DNA of 64,000 nt, taken from Streptosporangiaceae bacterium. GTDB lineage: Bacteria; Actinomycetota; Actinomycetes; Streptosporangiales; Streptosporangiaceae. Below the pieces are notes generated by a model. That model had not been told where the DNA came from. It saw only the letters and a list, made by a program, of their open reading frames with translations, and did no database searches. The position numbers and the translations under genes were made by a program. The stretch is taken from positions 84,061 to 148,060 of the forward strand of contig JAOPYK010000249.1 in assembly GCA_025964695.1 (NCBI GenBank), read 5' to 3'. Shown here one piece after another: positions 33,045 through 42,191 of this stretch. Every line of letters starts with the position of its first letter. Position 1 is the first letter of the stretch.

Positions 33045-34747
33045 CGGATGTTCCAGTCGCCGGGAAGCATCAGCGGGCCGGCGGAGGGCAGACCCAGCCG
33101 CGCGGCCAGCCCGGAGATCGGGCCCCAGGCCTCCAGCCGGGCACGCGCGGCAGTGCGGTCCTCGCTGGACTCGGCGGGCCGCAGGCGTTCCAGCGGAGAG
33201 CTGTGCGGATAGGAGCGGATGGGGGCGTCGGCCGCCAGCCCGGCCTTCTTGCGGGCCAGCCCGAACGCGAGTTCGAGCCCGCCCAGCTCGTCCACCAGGC
33301 CGTTGTCCTTGGCGTCCGCACCGGTCCACACCCGGCCGCGGGCCAGCTCGTGGACGCGATCCTGGGACATGCCACGGCCCTGCGCGGCCTTGGCCGTGAA
33401 GTCGTCGTAGATCCGGTCCATGAACAGGTTGAGCCGCTCCAGCTCGCCGGAGGTGAAGTCGCGGGTCGTGGCGAACATCCGGGCGTGCGCGCCACTCTCG
33501 ACGCTGCCCATCTCCACCCCGATCCGGGACAGCAGATCGCTGATCACGGGTTTGCCGACGAACACGCCGATCGAGCCGGTCAGCGTGCCCGGCTGGGCGA
33601 CGATCACGTCGGCAGCCATGGCGACGAAGTATCCGCCGGAGGCCGCCACATCGCCCATGGAGACGATCACCGGCTTGCCGGCCTCGCGGGCCCGCATGAC
33701 CTCCCGCCAGATGACGTCCGAGGCGACATACGATCCGCCGGGGCTGTCCACCCGGAACACGATGGCCTTGACCCGGTCGTCCTTGACCGCCGAACGGAGG
33801 GCCGCCGCCATCGTGTCGGAGCCGATCGCGCTGCTCTGGCCGGGGAGCGGGCTGCGGCCGCTGCGTCCGAGCCGGATGGGCCCATGGCCCTGGACCAGGG
33901 CGACGACGCTCGGCCGCCCGGCGTGCGGCAGCCGGTCCACCAGCCCGTGGGTGCGGTTGTAACGGGAGACGTAGCGCAGCAGCGCGCCCTCGCCCACCTC
34001 CCTCCGGACGTCGGCATAGACCTCGTCCCGGTAGCCCAGCTGGTCGACCAGCCCCTCCTCCAGCGCCTCCGGGCCGAGCAGCGGGCCCCGGTCGATCAGC
34101 TCGCGGACCTTGTCCTCGGTCAGGCCCCGGGACTCGGCCACCCCGGCGACGATCTGCTCGCCGATCGATGCCACCAGCCGGGCCGAACTCTCCGCGTGCT
34201 CCGGGGTGTAGGAGGTCTCGGTGAAGCTGTTCGGCGCCGTTTTGTACTCATGGCGCTTGATGAAGCGCGGCGTGACGCCCAGCTTGTCCAGCGCGCCCTT
34301 GAAGAACGGCTCCTCCAGCGAGACCCCGGTGAGCCCGACGTCGCCGGACGGCTGCACGTATACCCGCTCGAACGCGGACGCCAGATAGTACGGAACCGTG
34401 CCGAGCCCGGTCTCGCCGAACGTCTCGGCCCAGGCCACGGTGAGCTTGCCGGACTCCCGGAACGCCTGGACGGCCGCGCGCAGCTCCTGGGCCTTGGCCA
34501 GCCCGATCCCACTGCCGATCTTGACGACCAGGGCCCTGACCCGCGAGTCGCCGCGGGCCCGGCGCAGCCCGTCGAGCACGTCCCGCAGATGCGGTTTGCG
34601 CATGCTCAGCAACGCAGCCAGCGGGTCCGGTGGAGCCCCCTCGACCAGCCCCTCGGTGAGATCGAGCTCGATGATCAGAGGGGCGGTGCGCCGCTCGCGC
34701 GCGTCCTGGAAGATGTGAACGACTTTGCCGGGATCCAGATCCACCAT
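33041..34747 (-). CDS. sppA: Signal peptide peptidase SppA, 67K type
   Basis: 568-aa double-domain serine protease of family S49. The catalytic pair is visible: Lys169 in HEYKTAPNSFTE and Ser370 in GDVAASGGYFVAMAAD, a spacing of 201 like the Lys/Ser pair of Escherichia coli SppA. It digests signal peptides left in the membrane. Unlike the E. coli protein there is no N-terminal membrane segment, so it may be peripheral or soluble. ATG 34747 is used; TTG 34753 is an alternative. It ends in overlap with the flavin reductase start. Confidence 0.9.
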   Translation of the reverse strand: MVDLDPGKVVHIFQDARERRTAPLIIELDLTEGLVEGAPPDPLAALLSMRKPHLRDVLDGLRRARGDSRVRALVVKIGSGIGLAKAQELRAAVQAFRESGKLTVAWAETFGETGLGTVPYYLASAFERVYVQPSGDVGLTGVSLEEPFFKGALDKLGVTPRFIKRHEYKTAPNSFTETSYTPEHAESSARLVASIGEQIVAGVAESRGLTEDKVRELIDRGPLLGPEALEEGLVDQLGYRDEVYADVRREVGEGALLRYVSRYNRTHGLVDRLPHAGRPSVVALVQGHGPIRLGRSGRSPLPGQSSAIGSDTMAAALRSAVKDDRVKAIVFRVDSPGGSYVASDVIWREVMRAREAGKPVIVSMGDVAASGGYFVAMAADVIVAQPGTLTGSIGVFVGKPVISDLLSRIGVEMGSVESGAHARMFATTRDFTSGELERLNLFMDRIYDDFTAKAAQGRGMSQDRVHELARGRVWTGADAKDNGLVDELGGLELAFGLARKKAGLAADAPIRSYPHSSPLERLRPAESSEDRTAARARLEAWGPISGLAARLGLPSAGPLMLPGDWNIR

Positions 34748-34777
34748 GGGCAACAGCCTAATCCGTCCACTGACACC

Positions 34778-35248
34778 TCAGCGGCGGGCGAAAGCCTGAT
34801 TCGCCGTCACACTGGCGGTGGCCTGCGCGACCAGCCTTCCGCCGGCGTCGGTGATCGTGGCGTTGCTGAGCATCCGGGTACGGCCCGGATGTACACAGAC
34901 GCCGACGACCGTATGGGTCTCGCCGGCCCGCACCGGCCGCACATAGTCGACGCTCAGGCTGAGAGTGAGCATCGGCATGAACACCTCACAGGTGCTGGCT
35001 CCGGCCAGGCAGACGGCGTTGTCCAAGATCAGTGCGATATAGCCGCCGTGTACCGTCCCACCGGGATTGCAGAGCTCCTCGGTCGGCGTCCAGGAGATCT
35101 CCACCCGCCCCGGCTCGGCCCCCACGATCAACTGCCGGACATGCGTGGCCACATGGGACACCTCGGGGAACCTGCCGTCGCCGATCGCCCGGATCAACTC
35201 CGCCCCGCTCAGGGTGTTCCACAGATCCAGGTCCTGCTCGACGTTCAC
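34778..35248 (-). CDS. PaaI-type hotdog thioesterase
   Basis: 156-aa single-hotdog acyl-CoA thioesterase. The signature NPGGTVHGGYIALILDNAVCLAG matches the PaaI/4HBT group, where the HGG loop and following Asp act in hydrolysis. GTG start with AGGAG upstream. It lies 30 bp upstream of sppA on the same strand. The acyl-CoA substrate is not predictable. Confidence 0.85.
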   Translation of the reverse strand: MNVEQDLDLWNTLSGAELIRAIGDGRFPEVSHVATHVRQLIVGAEPGRVEISWTPTEELCNPGGTVHGGYIALILDNAVCLAGASTCEVFMPMLTLSLSVDYVRPVRAGETHTVVGVCVHPGRTRMLSNATITDAGGRLVAQATASVTANQAFARR

Positions 35249-35417
35249 TGACGCTCCTCGGTAGGCGCTGCTCCCATCGAAGGGTAAACGCCGTTCATGG
35301 TGCGGCCGGTGTGCCCTTCATCACCCGGGCGGCCGCGGGCTCCCGCCCTCGGTGGCGGCTCCGCCCTCGGCCGCGGGGTCCCGCCCTGGGGCGCGGCGCC
35401 GGACCCTTCAGCTCCTG
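35249..35417. other. Gene-free gap between kinase stop and thioesterase start
   Basis: 169 bp on the way from the kinase stop to the thioesterase gene. The left half is made of recurring CGGC/CCGCCCT stretches with several overlapping GC hairpins, probably a terminator for the kinase gene and an upstream region for the thioesterase. No ORF is convincing. Confidence 0.4.
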
Positions 35418-37034
35418 TCAGCTCTTGCGGAGCGTGCCGCTGTAGGTGTCTCCGCTCCCGGAGAGCCGGTAGGCGAGGGTTCCGTCCGCATTGGCCTGCA
35501 GGTTCACCGTGCCGGTGGGGCACTGGGTTTCGCCGCCGAGATTCAGGTCGATGCCGGAGCCGGTGCTGGGGGTGAGGTTCAGGTCCCCGTTGCAGGAGCC
35601 GGTCGAGAAGGTGCCTTGCTTGGACCCCTTCGTCAGGGTGATCTTCACGCTCTGGCTGGTGCGGTTGATCGCTCCGCCGGTGACCTCGCCGGTCCAGGTG
35701 CCCGCGTAGGCGGCCGTCACCCCATCGCCGGTGCTCCCCCCTCCGGTCCCCTTACCGAAGTACCACCAGGCGCCCACGCCGGCGGCGACCAGGACGACCA
35801 GGACGACCAGGACGACCAGGACGGCACCCCACCGGCCGCCTCCGCCGCCCTGGTTGAGATCGTTCGCCTTGTCGCCCTCGGTCCGCTCGTCCCGCCGTTG
35901 TGGCGGTCGGGTCTGATCGAGCTGGTCGACCCCCGGCGGGCGCAGCAGGCCCTGGTTCCACTGCACTTGCGGGCCGGGCGGAGGAGCCGGCGGAGGCACG
36001 CTGGCCGGCGGGTAGGCGGGAGCGGGCTCTCGCTGATAAGGGAACGCGCTCACGGGTGGCGGGTACGGCCGCCTGTCCTGTTCGCGCCATGGATCCGTCG
36101 CTGGGGGCTCGTACGACGGTTCACCCGCCGGGGGGAACTGGGTCACGTCGCGCCCGGCGCCCGGCAGGTTCAGCGCGTTCTGGGCGACCTGGGCCACCTG
36201 CGCGACGGCCTCCTCCCGGCCCAGCCCCACGGAGGGATCGAGCAGCCGGTCCAGCAGGGCCCGGGCGGTCGGCCGCTTGGCAGGGTCCTTGTCCAGGCAG
36301 GTCCGGATGACCGTGAGCAGCTTGTCCGGCACCCCGGTCAGGTCGGGCTCGCGGGTGACGATGGAGGCGATGAGCGTGGAGAGGTTCTGGCCGTGGCCGA
36401 ACGGTGCCCGTCCGGTCGCGGCGAACACGATCGTGCCGGCCCAGGCGAACACGTCCGAGGCTCGTGAGGCGGGCTTGCCGTCCAGTTGCTCGGGAGCCAT
36501 GTACGAGGGGGTGCCGATCAGCTGACCGGTGATGGTGTCGGAGTCGGCCTGCCGGGCGATGCCGAAGTCGACCACGACGGGTCCGTCCGGGCCGAGCAGC
36601 ACGTTGGCGGGCTTGAGATCGCGGTGGACCACTCCGGCGGCATGGATCGCGGTGAGGGCCGTCGCGGTCCCGACCGCCAGCCGGTAGAGCCTTCCTCCGG
36701 TCAGCGGGCCCCCCTCGTGCACCCGGTCGTACAGCGAGGGCCCCTCGACGTATTCGCTGACCACGAAGGGCTGGGGGCCGTCGACCGAGCCGTCCAGCAC
36801 CTGGGCGGTGCAGAACTCGTCCACCTGCTGGGCGGCGGCCATCTCCTTCTTCAGCCGGGCCCGCGCCTCCGGGTCCGAGGCGGTTTTGAGCACCTTGACG
36901 GCGACCTGCTGCTCGTCGTTGTCGGTGTCCACACCCAGGTAGACGATGCCCTGACCGCCTTCGCCGAGCCGAGCGGTGATCCGGAACCGCCCGAGCTGGC
37001 GGGGGTCCTGGGGCTCCAGCGGAAGCACGGACAT
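35418..37034 (-). CDS. Membrane Ser/Thr protein kinase (PknB-like) with short ectodomain
   Basis: 538 aa. Kinase domain about 16-270 with GEGGQG loop, Lys47, HRDLKPAN (Asp139) and DFG (Asp156). A proline-rich juxtamembrane linker (about 300-385) follows, then one membrane segment (about 405-427) and a 110-aa extracellular domain with two cysteines (SCNGDL, ETQCPTG). No PASTA repeats are present, so it is not the cell-wall PknB itself. The ectodomain is of unknown family and may sense a ligand. ATG 37034 has GAGGAG upstream; the frame opens earlier without a site. Confidence 0.92.
   Translation of the reverse strand: MSVLPLEPQDPRQLGRFRITARLGEGGQGIVYLGVDTDNDEQQVAVKVLKTASDPEARARLKKEMAAAQQVDEFCTAQVLDGSVDGPQPFVVSEYVEGPSLYDRVHEGGPLTGGRLYRLAVGTATALTAIHAAGVVHRDLKPANVLLGPDGPVVVDFGIARQADSDTITGQLIGTPSYMAPEQLDGKPASRASDVFAWAGTIVFAATGRAPFGHGQNLSTLIASIVTREPDLTGVPDKLLTVIRTCLDKDPAKRPTARALLDRLLDPSVGLGREEAVAQVAQVAQNALNLPGAGRDVTQFPPAGEPSYEPPATDPWREQDRRPYPPPVSAFPYQREPAPAYPPASVPPPAPPPGPQVQWNQGLLRPPGVDQLDQTRPPQRRDERTEGDKANDLNQGGGGGRWGAVLVVLVVLVVLVAAGVGAWWYFGKGTGGGSTGDGVTAAYAGTWTGEVTGGAINRTSQSVKITLTKGSKQGTFSTGSCNGDLNLTPSTGSGIDLNLGGETQCPTGTVNLQANADGTLAYRLSGSGDTYSGTLRKS
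35787..35822. repeat. 9-bp tandem repeat coding the kinase membrane helix
   Basis: GACCAGGAC repeats four times without error (35787-35822) and encodes Val-Leu-Val units on the minus strand. The transmembrane helix of the kinase is therefore built from a slippage-prone DNA repeat whose copy number could change helix length in steps of three residues. Confidence 0.8.
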
Positions 37035-37214
37035 GACGGTCTCCTCAGACTCAAGCTGCGCCACCCCCCGACGGCGCTCTCTACCGTACTGAACCGGCCG
37101 GTCGAAATGCCGCCGGCGAGGTCGTTCGTCAGCCGTCATCTCCCAGCATCGCGGAGATCAACCGGCCTGAAGGTGCCGTCTGCGGCAGATCGCGGGACCA
37201 CTAAGGTCTCGTCC

Positions 37215-38075
37215 ATGGGAGACGGCGACGGCTGGGCGCGCTGCGACCTCGGCCACGTGCACTGGGGCCGGTACGGCGCCGCCGGGCTGCTGGTCTTCCA
37301 TCGCGAGCCCGACGGCGAACCGTATGTCCTGCTCCAGCAGCGGGCCTGGTGGTGCAACGGCGGCGGCACCTGGGGGATGTTCGGCGGCGGCAGGCACAGC
37401 GGCGAGGACCCGGTGATGGCCGCGCTGCGGGAGACCTCCGAGGAGTGCACACTCGATGTGACGGGCCTGCGAGTCCATGGTTTCACCGTGGACGATCACG
37501 GCGGTGGCTGGGGCTTCACCACGGTGGTCGCCTCCATGGCGAGCCGGCCGGACGTCGGGCCCGCCTCCATGGAGACCCGTGACGCCGCCTGGGTGTCCGC
37601 CGCCCAGGTCAGGGGGCTGAGGCTGTTCGCCCCCTTCAAGGCCACCTGGCCTAAACTGAGTACTACGATGTCCAGGCTGGTCTTGGTGGTCGACGCGGCG
37701 AACGTCATGGGCTCCCGCCCTGACGGCTGGTGGCGTGACCGCGCCGGGGCCGCCGAGCGGCTGCGCGACCAGCTCGCCCCGCTGGCCGGTTCCGGGGTCA
37801 CCGGTCTGCCCGAGGGCGTCTCCCCCTGCGACCGCACCTTCCCCGAGGTGGTGCTGGTCGTGGAAGGCGCAGCCCGCCACGTCCCCGGCGCCGAGGGGGT
37901 ACGGGTCGTCCCAGCCAAGGGCAGTGGCGATGACGCGATCGTCGACCTGGTCGCCGAGAAGGAACCGGACACCACCTATCTGGTCGTGACCGCCGACCGG
38001 GAGCTGCGAGCCCGCTCCGAGGCCCAGGGGGCCAAGGTCACCGGTCCCGGCTGGCTGCTGGACCGGCTGGGCTAA
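37215..38075 (+). CDS. NUDIX hydrolase fused to a NYN/PIN-like nuclease domain
   Basis: 286 aa. Residues about 20-135 form a NUDIX domain; the box runs from GGRHSGE to RETSEE and fits Gx5Ex7REUxEE. Residues about 152-286 begin MSRLVLVVDAANVMGS and carry GSGDDAIVDLV and VVTADRELR, acidic positions typical of NYN/PIN ribonuclease folds. There is no stop between the halves. A Met at the junction (37668) could allow separate translation of the second domain. The combination suggests RNA or nucleotide processing, for example removal of a nucleotide cap plus cleavage. Domain calls are by motif only. ATG 37215; divergent from the kinase gene. Confidence 0.75.
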   Translation: MGDGDGWARCDLGHVHWGRYGAAGLLVFHREPDGEPYVLLQQRAWWCNGGGTWGMFGGGRHSGEDPVMAALRETSEECTLDVTGLRVHGFTVDDHGGGWGFTTVVASMASRPDVGPASMETRDAAWVSAAQVRGLRLFAPFKATWPKLSTTMSRLVLVVDAANVMGSRPDGWWRDRAGAAERLRDQLAPLAGSGVTGLPEGVSPCDRTFPEVVLVVEGAARHVPGAEGVRVVPAKGSGDDAIVDLVAEKEPDTTYLVVTADRELRARSEAQGAKVTGPGWLLDRLG

Positions 38076-38130
38076 GCCGGTTCGCGCTCCACCTAGCCTT
38101 GTTTGCGCAGGCTGCCGGTGACGGTGGAGC

Positions 38131-38146
38131 CCCCCTCTGGAGGGGG
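38131..38146. terminator. Hairpin between convergent genes
   Basis: CCCCCT (38131-38136) pairs with AGGGGG (38141-38146), between the NUDIX-NYN stop and the convergent DUF397 gene. Confidence 0.45.
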
Positions 38147-38157
38147 ACAGAACAACA

Positions 38158-38355
38158 TCATCGGCGGACCGTGGGGCAGGTGACGAAGGAGGTCCAGACC
38201 TTGGGCTCGAAGGTGAGGACGGGGCCGTCGGGGTTCTTGCTGTCGCGTACGGCGACCACTCCCCCCAGCGTGGCCACCTCGACGCAGGAACCGCCGTTTC
38301 CGCCGCTTCGCCGGGACTTTCGCCAGACGGCGCGGGACATGTCCAGGCCGGTCAT
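38158..38355 (-). CDS. DUF397 small regulatory protein
   Basis: 65 aa with the full DUF397 pattern: WRKSRRSGGNGGSCVEVA, then VAVRDSKNPDGPVLTF and a final aromatic-rich stretch. Such proteins are encoded beside XRE/DUF5753 regulators in actinomycetes and act as partner or antagonist of the DNA-binding protein. Here the regulator ends 16 bp upstream on the same strand. GAGG lies before ATG 38355; ATG 38340 is an alternative start. Confidence 0.88.
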   Translation of the reverse strand: MTGLDMSRAVWRKSRRSGGNGGSCVEVATLGGVVAVRDSKNPDGPVLTFEPKVWTSFVTCPTVRR

Positions 38356-38371
38356 CCACGTACCTCTTCCA

Positions 38372-39238
38372 TCACTCGAGGATCTTCTTCGCGACCTGTG
38401 TGATCAGGTCTCGGGACTCGTCGCGATCGAGCGCCTTGGTACGCAAACGGTCGAAAACCAGCTTATGTTCATCGACCTCGGCGGGCCTGTCCAGACAGAG
38501 ACCACCGGTCCGATGCTCCAGGTAGGCGAGGTCGTAGGTGACGTCTCCGCCGATCGGGATCGACAGGACCGCGAAACCGCCTACGTGCATCGCCGGGTGT
38601 GCTCCAGCGGCGAAGGGCAGCACTTGGACGGTCACATTCCCGTCGCGTGAGAACGTCAGCAGGTGCGCCAGTTGGCGGCGCATCGTGTCGATGCCGCCCA
38701 CCTGATGGCGCAGAACGGCTTCATGCAGGATGATCCAGAGATTCGGCCCCGTGCGGCCGCAGAGACGTTGCTGCCGCTCCATCCGGACGGCCACCCGGCT
38801 GTTGATCTCTGCCTCGGACAGCGGTGACGGCTCGGCCCGCAACACCGCCCGGGTGTACTCCTCGGTCTGCAGGAGACCGTGCACGATCTCCGGCTCGTAC
38901 AGCCATTGGTTCGCGGCCTCGGCCTCCATGCCGAGGTAGACGTCGAAGCCGGGGAGCATCGAGTCAGAGTAGGCGTGCCACCAGCCGCGCTGGCGCGCCT
39001 CCTTGGCGAGAATGCGGAGGGCCTCACGCTCACCGGGGGAGGCCTCGTACAGCTCCAGGAGCTTTTCGAGCACCCGATGGCTGACCGAGACCTGACCGGT
39101 CTCCATCCTGCTGATCGTCGAGTCCGTGCGCGCGACCTCGTCCGCGGCCTCCAGCATCGTGTGGCCGGCTCGGTTGCGGAGCTGGCGCAGCTCGATCCCG
39201 AGCCGCAGCTTCCGCACCGTCGGGCTCTGCTCCGTCAT
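38372..39238 (-). CDS. XRE-family regulator with DUF5753 domain
   Basis: 288 aa. The N-terminal helix-turn-helix (about 8-70: LRQLRNRAGHTMLEAADEVA ... STISRMETGQ) is followed by a DUF5753 sensor domain (about 100-280) containing EPEIVHGLLQTEEYTRAVL. This is the WhiJ-like class that, with a DUF397 partner, tunes development and antibiotic genes in Streptomyces. Whether this pair has such a role here is inference. ATG 39238 follows GGAAGGTGA. It is divergent from an orphan 110-aa gene, and a palindrome lies between. Confidence 0.9.
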   Translation of the reverse strand: MTEQSPTVRKLRLGIELRQLRNRAGHTMLEAADEVARTDSTISRMETGQVSVSHRVLEKLLELYEASPGEREALRILAKEARQRGWWHAYSDSMLPGFDVYLGMEAEAANQWLYEPEIVHGLLQTEEYTRAVLRAEPSPLSEAEINSRVAVRMERQQRLCGRTGPNLWIILHEAVLRHQVGGIDTMRRQLAHLLTFSRDGNVTVQVLPFAAGAHPAMHVGGFAVLSIPIGGDVTYDLAYLEHRTGGLCLDRPAEVDEHKLVFDRLRTKALDRDESRDLITQVAKKILE

Positions 39239-39362
39239 CGCATGGTCACCTTCCGTGTCGTACGGCCAGTGTGCTGAGCGGGCGAGATGGCGGCAAGGAC
39301 TTTCGGCCGGGTTCCTGAAATGCAGTTGCATATCGCGTCTACACATGTGAGTCTTACGTTCT

Positions 39363-39378
39363 GTAGTCATTCGACTAC
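39363..39378. promoter_or_regulatory. Palindrome in the XRE / orphan gene intergenic region
   Basis: GTAGTC-ATTC-GACTAC is a perfect 6-bp inverted repeat 40 bp before the orphan gene's ATG, within a locally AT-richer stretch. It is a candidate operator for the divergent XRE regulator. Confidence 0.5.
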
Positions 39379-39418
39379 GCACGGCTCAGAAGCGCGCGTG
39401 AACCGAGGTGATGTGGTG

Positions 39419-39751
39419 ATGTCCGAGTCCGAACCACGCCTACAGATCGAGACCTGCCTGGCCGAGCTCCATCAGCATCTGGAGGCGCTCGGAGTGACGG
39501 TGACCGCGATCCGCGACGAGGACGGACGGGCCTGCCTGGAGGTGTACGACCGGTACGCCAGGCGTCGCCGGGTGCAGGTGTTCGCGCAGTTCTACTGGTT
39601 CGTGTGGGGCGAGGACCACGATGAGCGCGGCTCGCTGTTCCAGCCCGCGGAGATCGCCGAGCGGCTCGCCCATCTCGCGCTCGGACCGGGTTGGCTTCCC
39701 CAACAGGACCTGGGCGATCTCACCCGGGCCCTCGATCAGTTCCTCCGCTGA
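39419..39751 (+). CDS. Hypothetical 110-aa protein next to the XRE/DUF397 pair
   Basis: ATG 39419 follows GAGGTG. The protein is acidic, with no membrane segment; it contains LGVTVTAIRDEDGRACLEVYD and an aromatic run FAQFYWFVWGED. I recognise no family. Divergent placement and the intervening palindrome suggest that it is a target of the XRE regulator. Confidence 0.65.
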   Translation: MSESEPRLQIETCLAELHQHLEALGVTVTAIRDEDGRACLEVYDRYARRRRVQVFAQFYWFVWGEDHDERGSLFQPAEIAERLAHLALGPGWLPQQDLGDLTRALDQFLR

Positions 39752-39879
39752 CCGAGGTTCCCGACGCCGGCCACGGGCTCCCGCGCGCCCGGTGGTCTCG
39801 AAGAAGGACCCGAACGATCAGACGGTGGCCGAGCGGCGGGCAGCCCGGATGGGTGCCCGCCGCCTCGTCTGCGGGCGCC

Positions 39880-42084
39880 CTACTCGGGGACCAGCCACAC
39901 GGCGCCCAGCGGAGGCACCCGCATGACCGCGGACGCGGGCTGGCCGTGCCAGGGCTCGTCGATCGCTTCGACCTGGCCCAGGTTGCCGACTCCGCTGCCG
40001 CCGTACTCGAAGGCATCGGTGTTGAGGACCTCGCGCCACCGGCCGGAGGAAGGAAGCCCGACCCGGTAGTCCTCGTGGGGCTGGCCGGCGAAGTTGGTGA
40101 TGCAGGCGAGCGCGGACCCGTCCGAGCCGTACCGCAGGAACGACAGCACGTTGCCGGCGGCGTCGTTGGCGTCGATCCAGTGGAAGCCCTCGGGGTCGTT
40201 GTCGCGGGTCCACAGCGCGGGCGTGGACCGGTAGGCCCGGTTGAGGTCGCGGACGAGACCCTGCACCCCCGAGTGATGGGAGTCGTCGAGCAGCCACCAG
40301 TCCAGCGACCGTTCCTCCGCCCATTCGCCGCCCTGGCCGAACTCCCCGCCCATGAACAGCAGCTGCTTGCCCGGATGCGCCCACATGTAGGCGAGCAGTG
40401 TGCGCAGGTTGGCGAACTTCTGCCAGGTGTCGCCTGGCATCTTGCCCAGCAGCGACCCCTTGAGATGCACCACCTCGTCATGGGAGAGGGGCAGCACGTA
40501 GTTCTCGGAGAACGCGTAGACCAGCGAGAACGTGATCTCGCCGTGGTGGTAGTTGCGGAAGATCGGCTCGTGCTCCAGATAGCCGAGCGTGTCGTGCATC
40601 CAGCCCATGTTCCATTTGAAGCCGAAGCCGAGGCCGCCCAGGTGGGTGGGGCGGGAGACCCCGGGCCAGGCGGTGGACTCCTCGGCGATCGTCATGATCC
40701 CGGGTGAGCGCTTGTAGCAGGTGGCGTTCATCTCCTGCAGGAACGAGATCGCCTCCAGGTTCTCCCGGCCGCCATAGACGTTGGGGGTCCAGGAGCCGTC
40801 CTCACGGGAGTAGTCCAGGTAGAGCATCGAGGCGACGGCGTCCACCCGCAGCCCGTCGATGTGGAACTCCTCCAGCCAATACGAGGCGTTGGCGACGAGG
40901 AAGTTGCGTACCTCCGACCGCCCGAAGTCGAAGACGTAGGTGCCCCAGTCGGGATGCTCACCGCGCAGCGGATCCGCGTGCTCGTAGAGCGGGGTGCCGT
41001 CGAAGCGCGCCAGCGCCCACTCGTCCTTGGGGAAGTGCGCGGGCACCCAGTCGATGATCACGGCGATGCCCGCCTGGTGCAGCCGGTCGATCAGATACCG
41101 GAAGTCGTCCGGGTCGCCGAAGCGGGAGGTGGGCGCGTAGTAGGACGTCACCTGATAGCCCCAGGACGGCCCGTACGGATGCTCGGCGACCGGCAGGAAC
41201 TCCACATGGGTGAAGCCGAGATCGGTCACATAGGCGACCAACTCCTCGGCCAGCTCCCGGTAGCCGAGGCCCTGCCGCCACGAACCGAGGTGCACTTCGT
41301 ACACGCTCATGGGCTCCTCCACCCACGAACGGCCCTTGCGCGCATCCATCCATTCGGCGTCGCTCCACTGGTGCGAGGTGCTGAACACCCTCGAGGCGGT
41401 CTTGGGCGGGATCTCGGTGGCCCGTGCCATCGGGTCGGCCTTGCGGGTCCACACCCCGTCAGCGCCGAGGATCTCGAACTTGTACGCCACGCCGTCGCCG
41501 ACGCCGGGCACGAAGAGTTCCCACACGCCGGTGGATCCCAGCGACCGCATGGGATGGGCGGTGCCGTCCCAGTGATTGAAGTCGCCGATGACCCGGATGC
41601 CACGCGCGTTCGGTGCCCACACCGCGAAGCCGGTCCCGCTGACCGGGCCGAACGCGGACGCGTACGTGCGGACGCGGGCCCCGAGCGCCTGCCAGAGCTC
41701 CTCGTGCCGCCCCTCGCTGATCAGGTGCAGGTCGAGCTCGCCCAGCGTGGGCAGGTGGCGGTACGGATCGTCCTGGACGAGCTCGGGCCCCTCCCCGTAC
41801 GTCACGGCCAGCCGGTAGTCCGGCACGGCCAGCGGCGCGGCGTCGGTCCCGGTCTCCGCCAGCGCCGTGCCCTCCGGCAGCGTGCCCGCGAAGACCCCGC
41901 CGTGCACATGCCGCAGTGGAAGGCGGCCGCCGTCGGGCAGTACGACCTCGACGGTCTCGGCCAGCGGTCTCAGCGCCCGGACCGTGATTCCCTCCCGGTC
42001 CGGGTGGGCGCCCAGGATCGCGTGCGGATCGTGATGCTCGCCGCCGACCAGCCGGTCGATTTCCTCGCGCGTGACCCGTGCCAT
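39880..42084 (-). CDS. glgB: 1,4-alpha-glucan branching enzyme GlgB
   Basis: 734-aa GH13 enzyme introducing alpha-1,6 branches. An N-terminal CBM48-type module (about 105-200, with [10 protein letters not shown]) precedes the catalytic barrel. The nucleophile Asp is in [13 protein letters not shown], the acid Glu in [10 protein letters not shown], and [11 protein letters not shown] carries the third acid. In the GlgE pathway it branches the maltosyl-extended glucan. In related organisms it directly follows mak; here about 12 kb of foreign-function genes intervene. ATG 42084 follows GAGGAGG. Confidence 0.95.
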   Translation of the reverse strand: MARVTREEIDRLVGGEHHDPHAILGAHPDREGITVRALRPLAETVEVVLPDGGRLPLRHVHGGVFAGTLPEGTALAETGTDAAPLAVPDYRLAVTYGEGPELVQDDPYRHLPTLGELDLHLISEGRHEELWQALGARVRTYASAFGPVSGTGFAVWAPNARGIRVIGDFNHWDGTAHPMRSLGSTGVWELFVPGVGDGVAYKFEILGADGVWTRKADPMARATEIPPKTASRVFSTSHQWSDAEWMDARKGRSWVEEPMSVYEVHLGSWRQGLGYRELAEELVAYVTDLGFTHVEFLPVAEHPYGPSWGYQVTSYYAPTSRFGDPDDFRYLIDRLHQAGIAVIIDWVPAHFPKDEWALARFDGTPLYEHADPLRGEHPDWGTYVFDFGRSEVRNFLVANASYWLEEFHIDGLRVDAVASMLYLDYSREDGSWTPNVYGGRENLEAISFLQEMNATCYKRSPGIMTIAEESTAWPGVSRPTHLGGLGFGFKWNMGWMHDTLGYLEHEPIFRNYHHGEITFSLVYAFSENYVLPLSHDEVVHLKGSLLGKMPGDTWQKFANLRTLLAYMWAHPGKQLLFMGGEFGQGGEWAEERSLDWWLLDDSHHSGVQGLVRDLNRAYRSTPALWTRDNDPEGFHWIDANDAAGNVLSFLRYGSDGSALACITNFAGQPHEDYRVGLPSSGRWREVLNTDAFEYGGSGVGNLGQVEAIDEPWHGQPASAVMRVPPLGAVWLVPE

Positions 42085-42191
42085 GGCGTCAGGGGCCTCC
42101 TCGTCCTTGGGACGTCGTCGGGATAGGTGTTCAACCTATGCCGTGCCCGCAACGCGGCGGGTTTCACTTCGTACGGTTTGCGGGTTCTTGG

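Noticed and set aside
33035..35251. 738-codon plus-strand open frame
   Set aside because: It is antisense to sppA and the thioesterase, both with clear catalytic motifs; the product is low-complexity Gly/Arg/Pro-rich.
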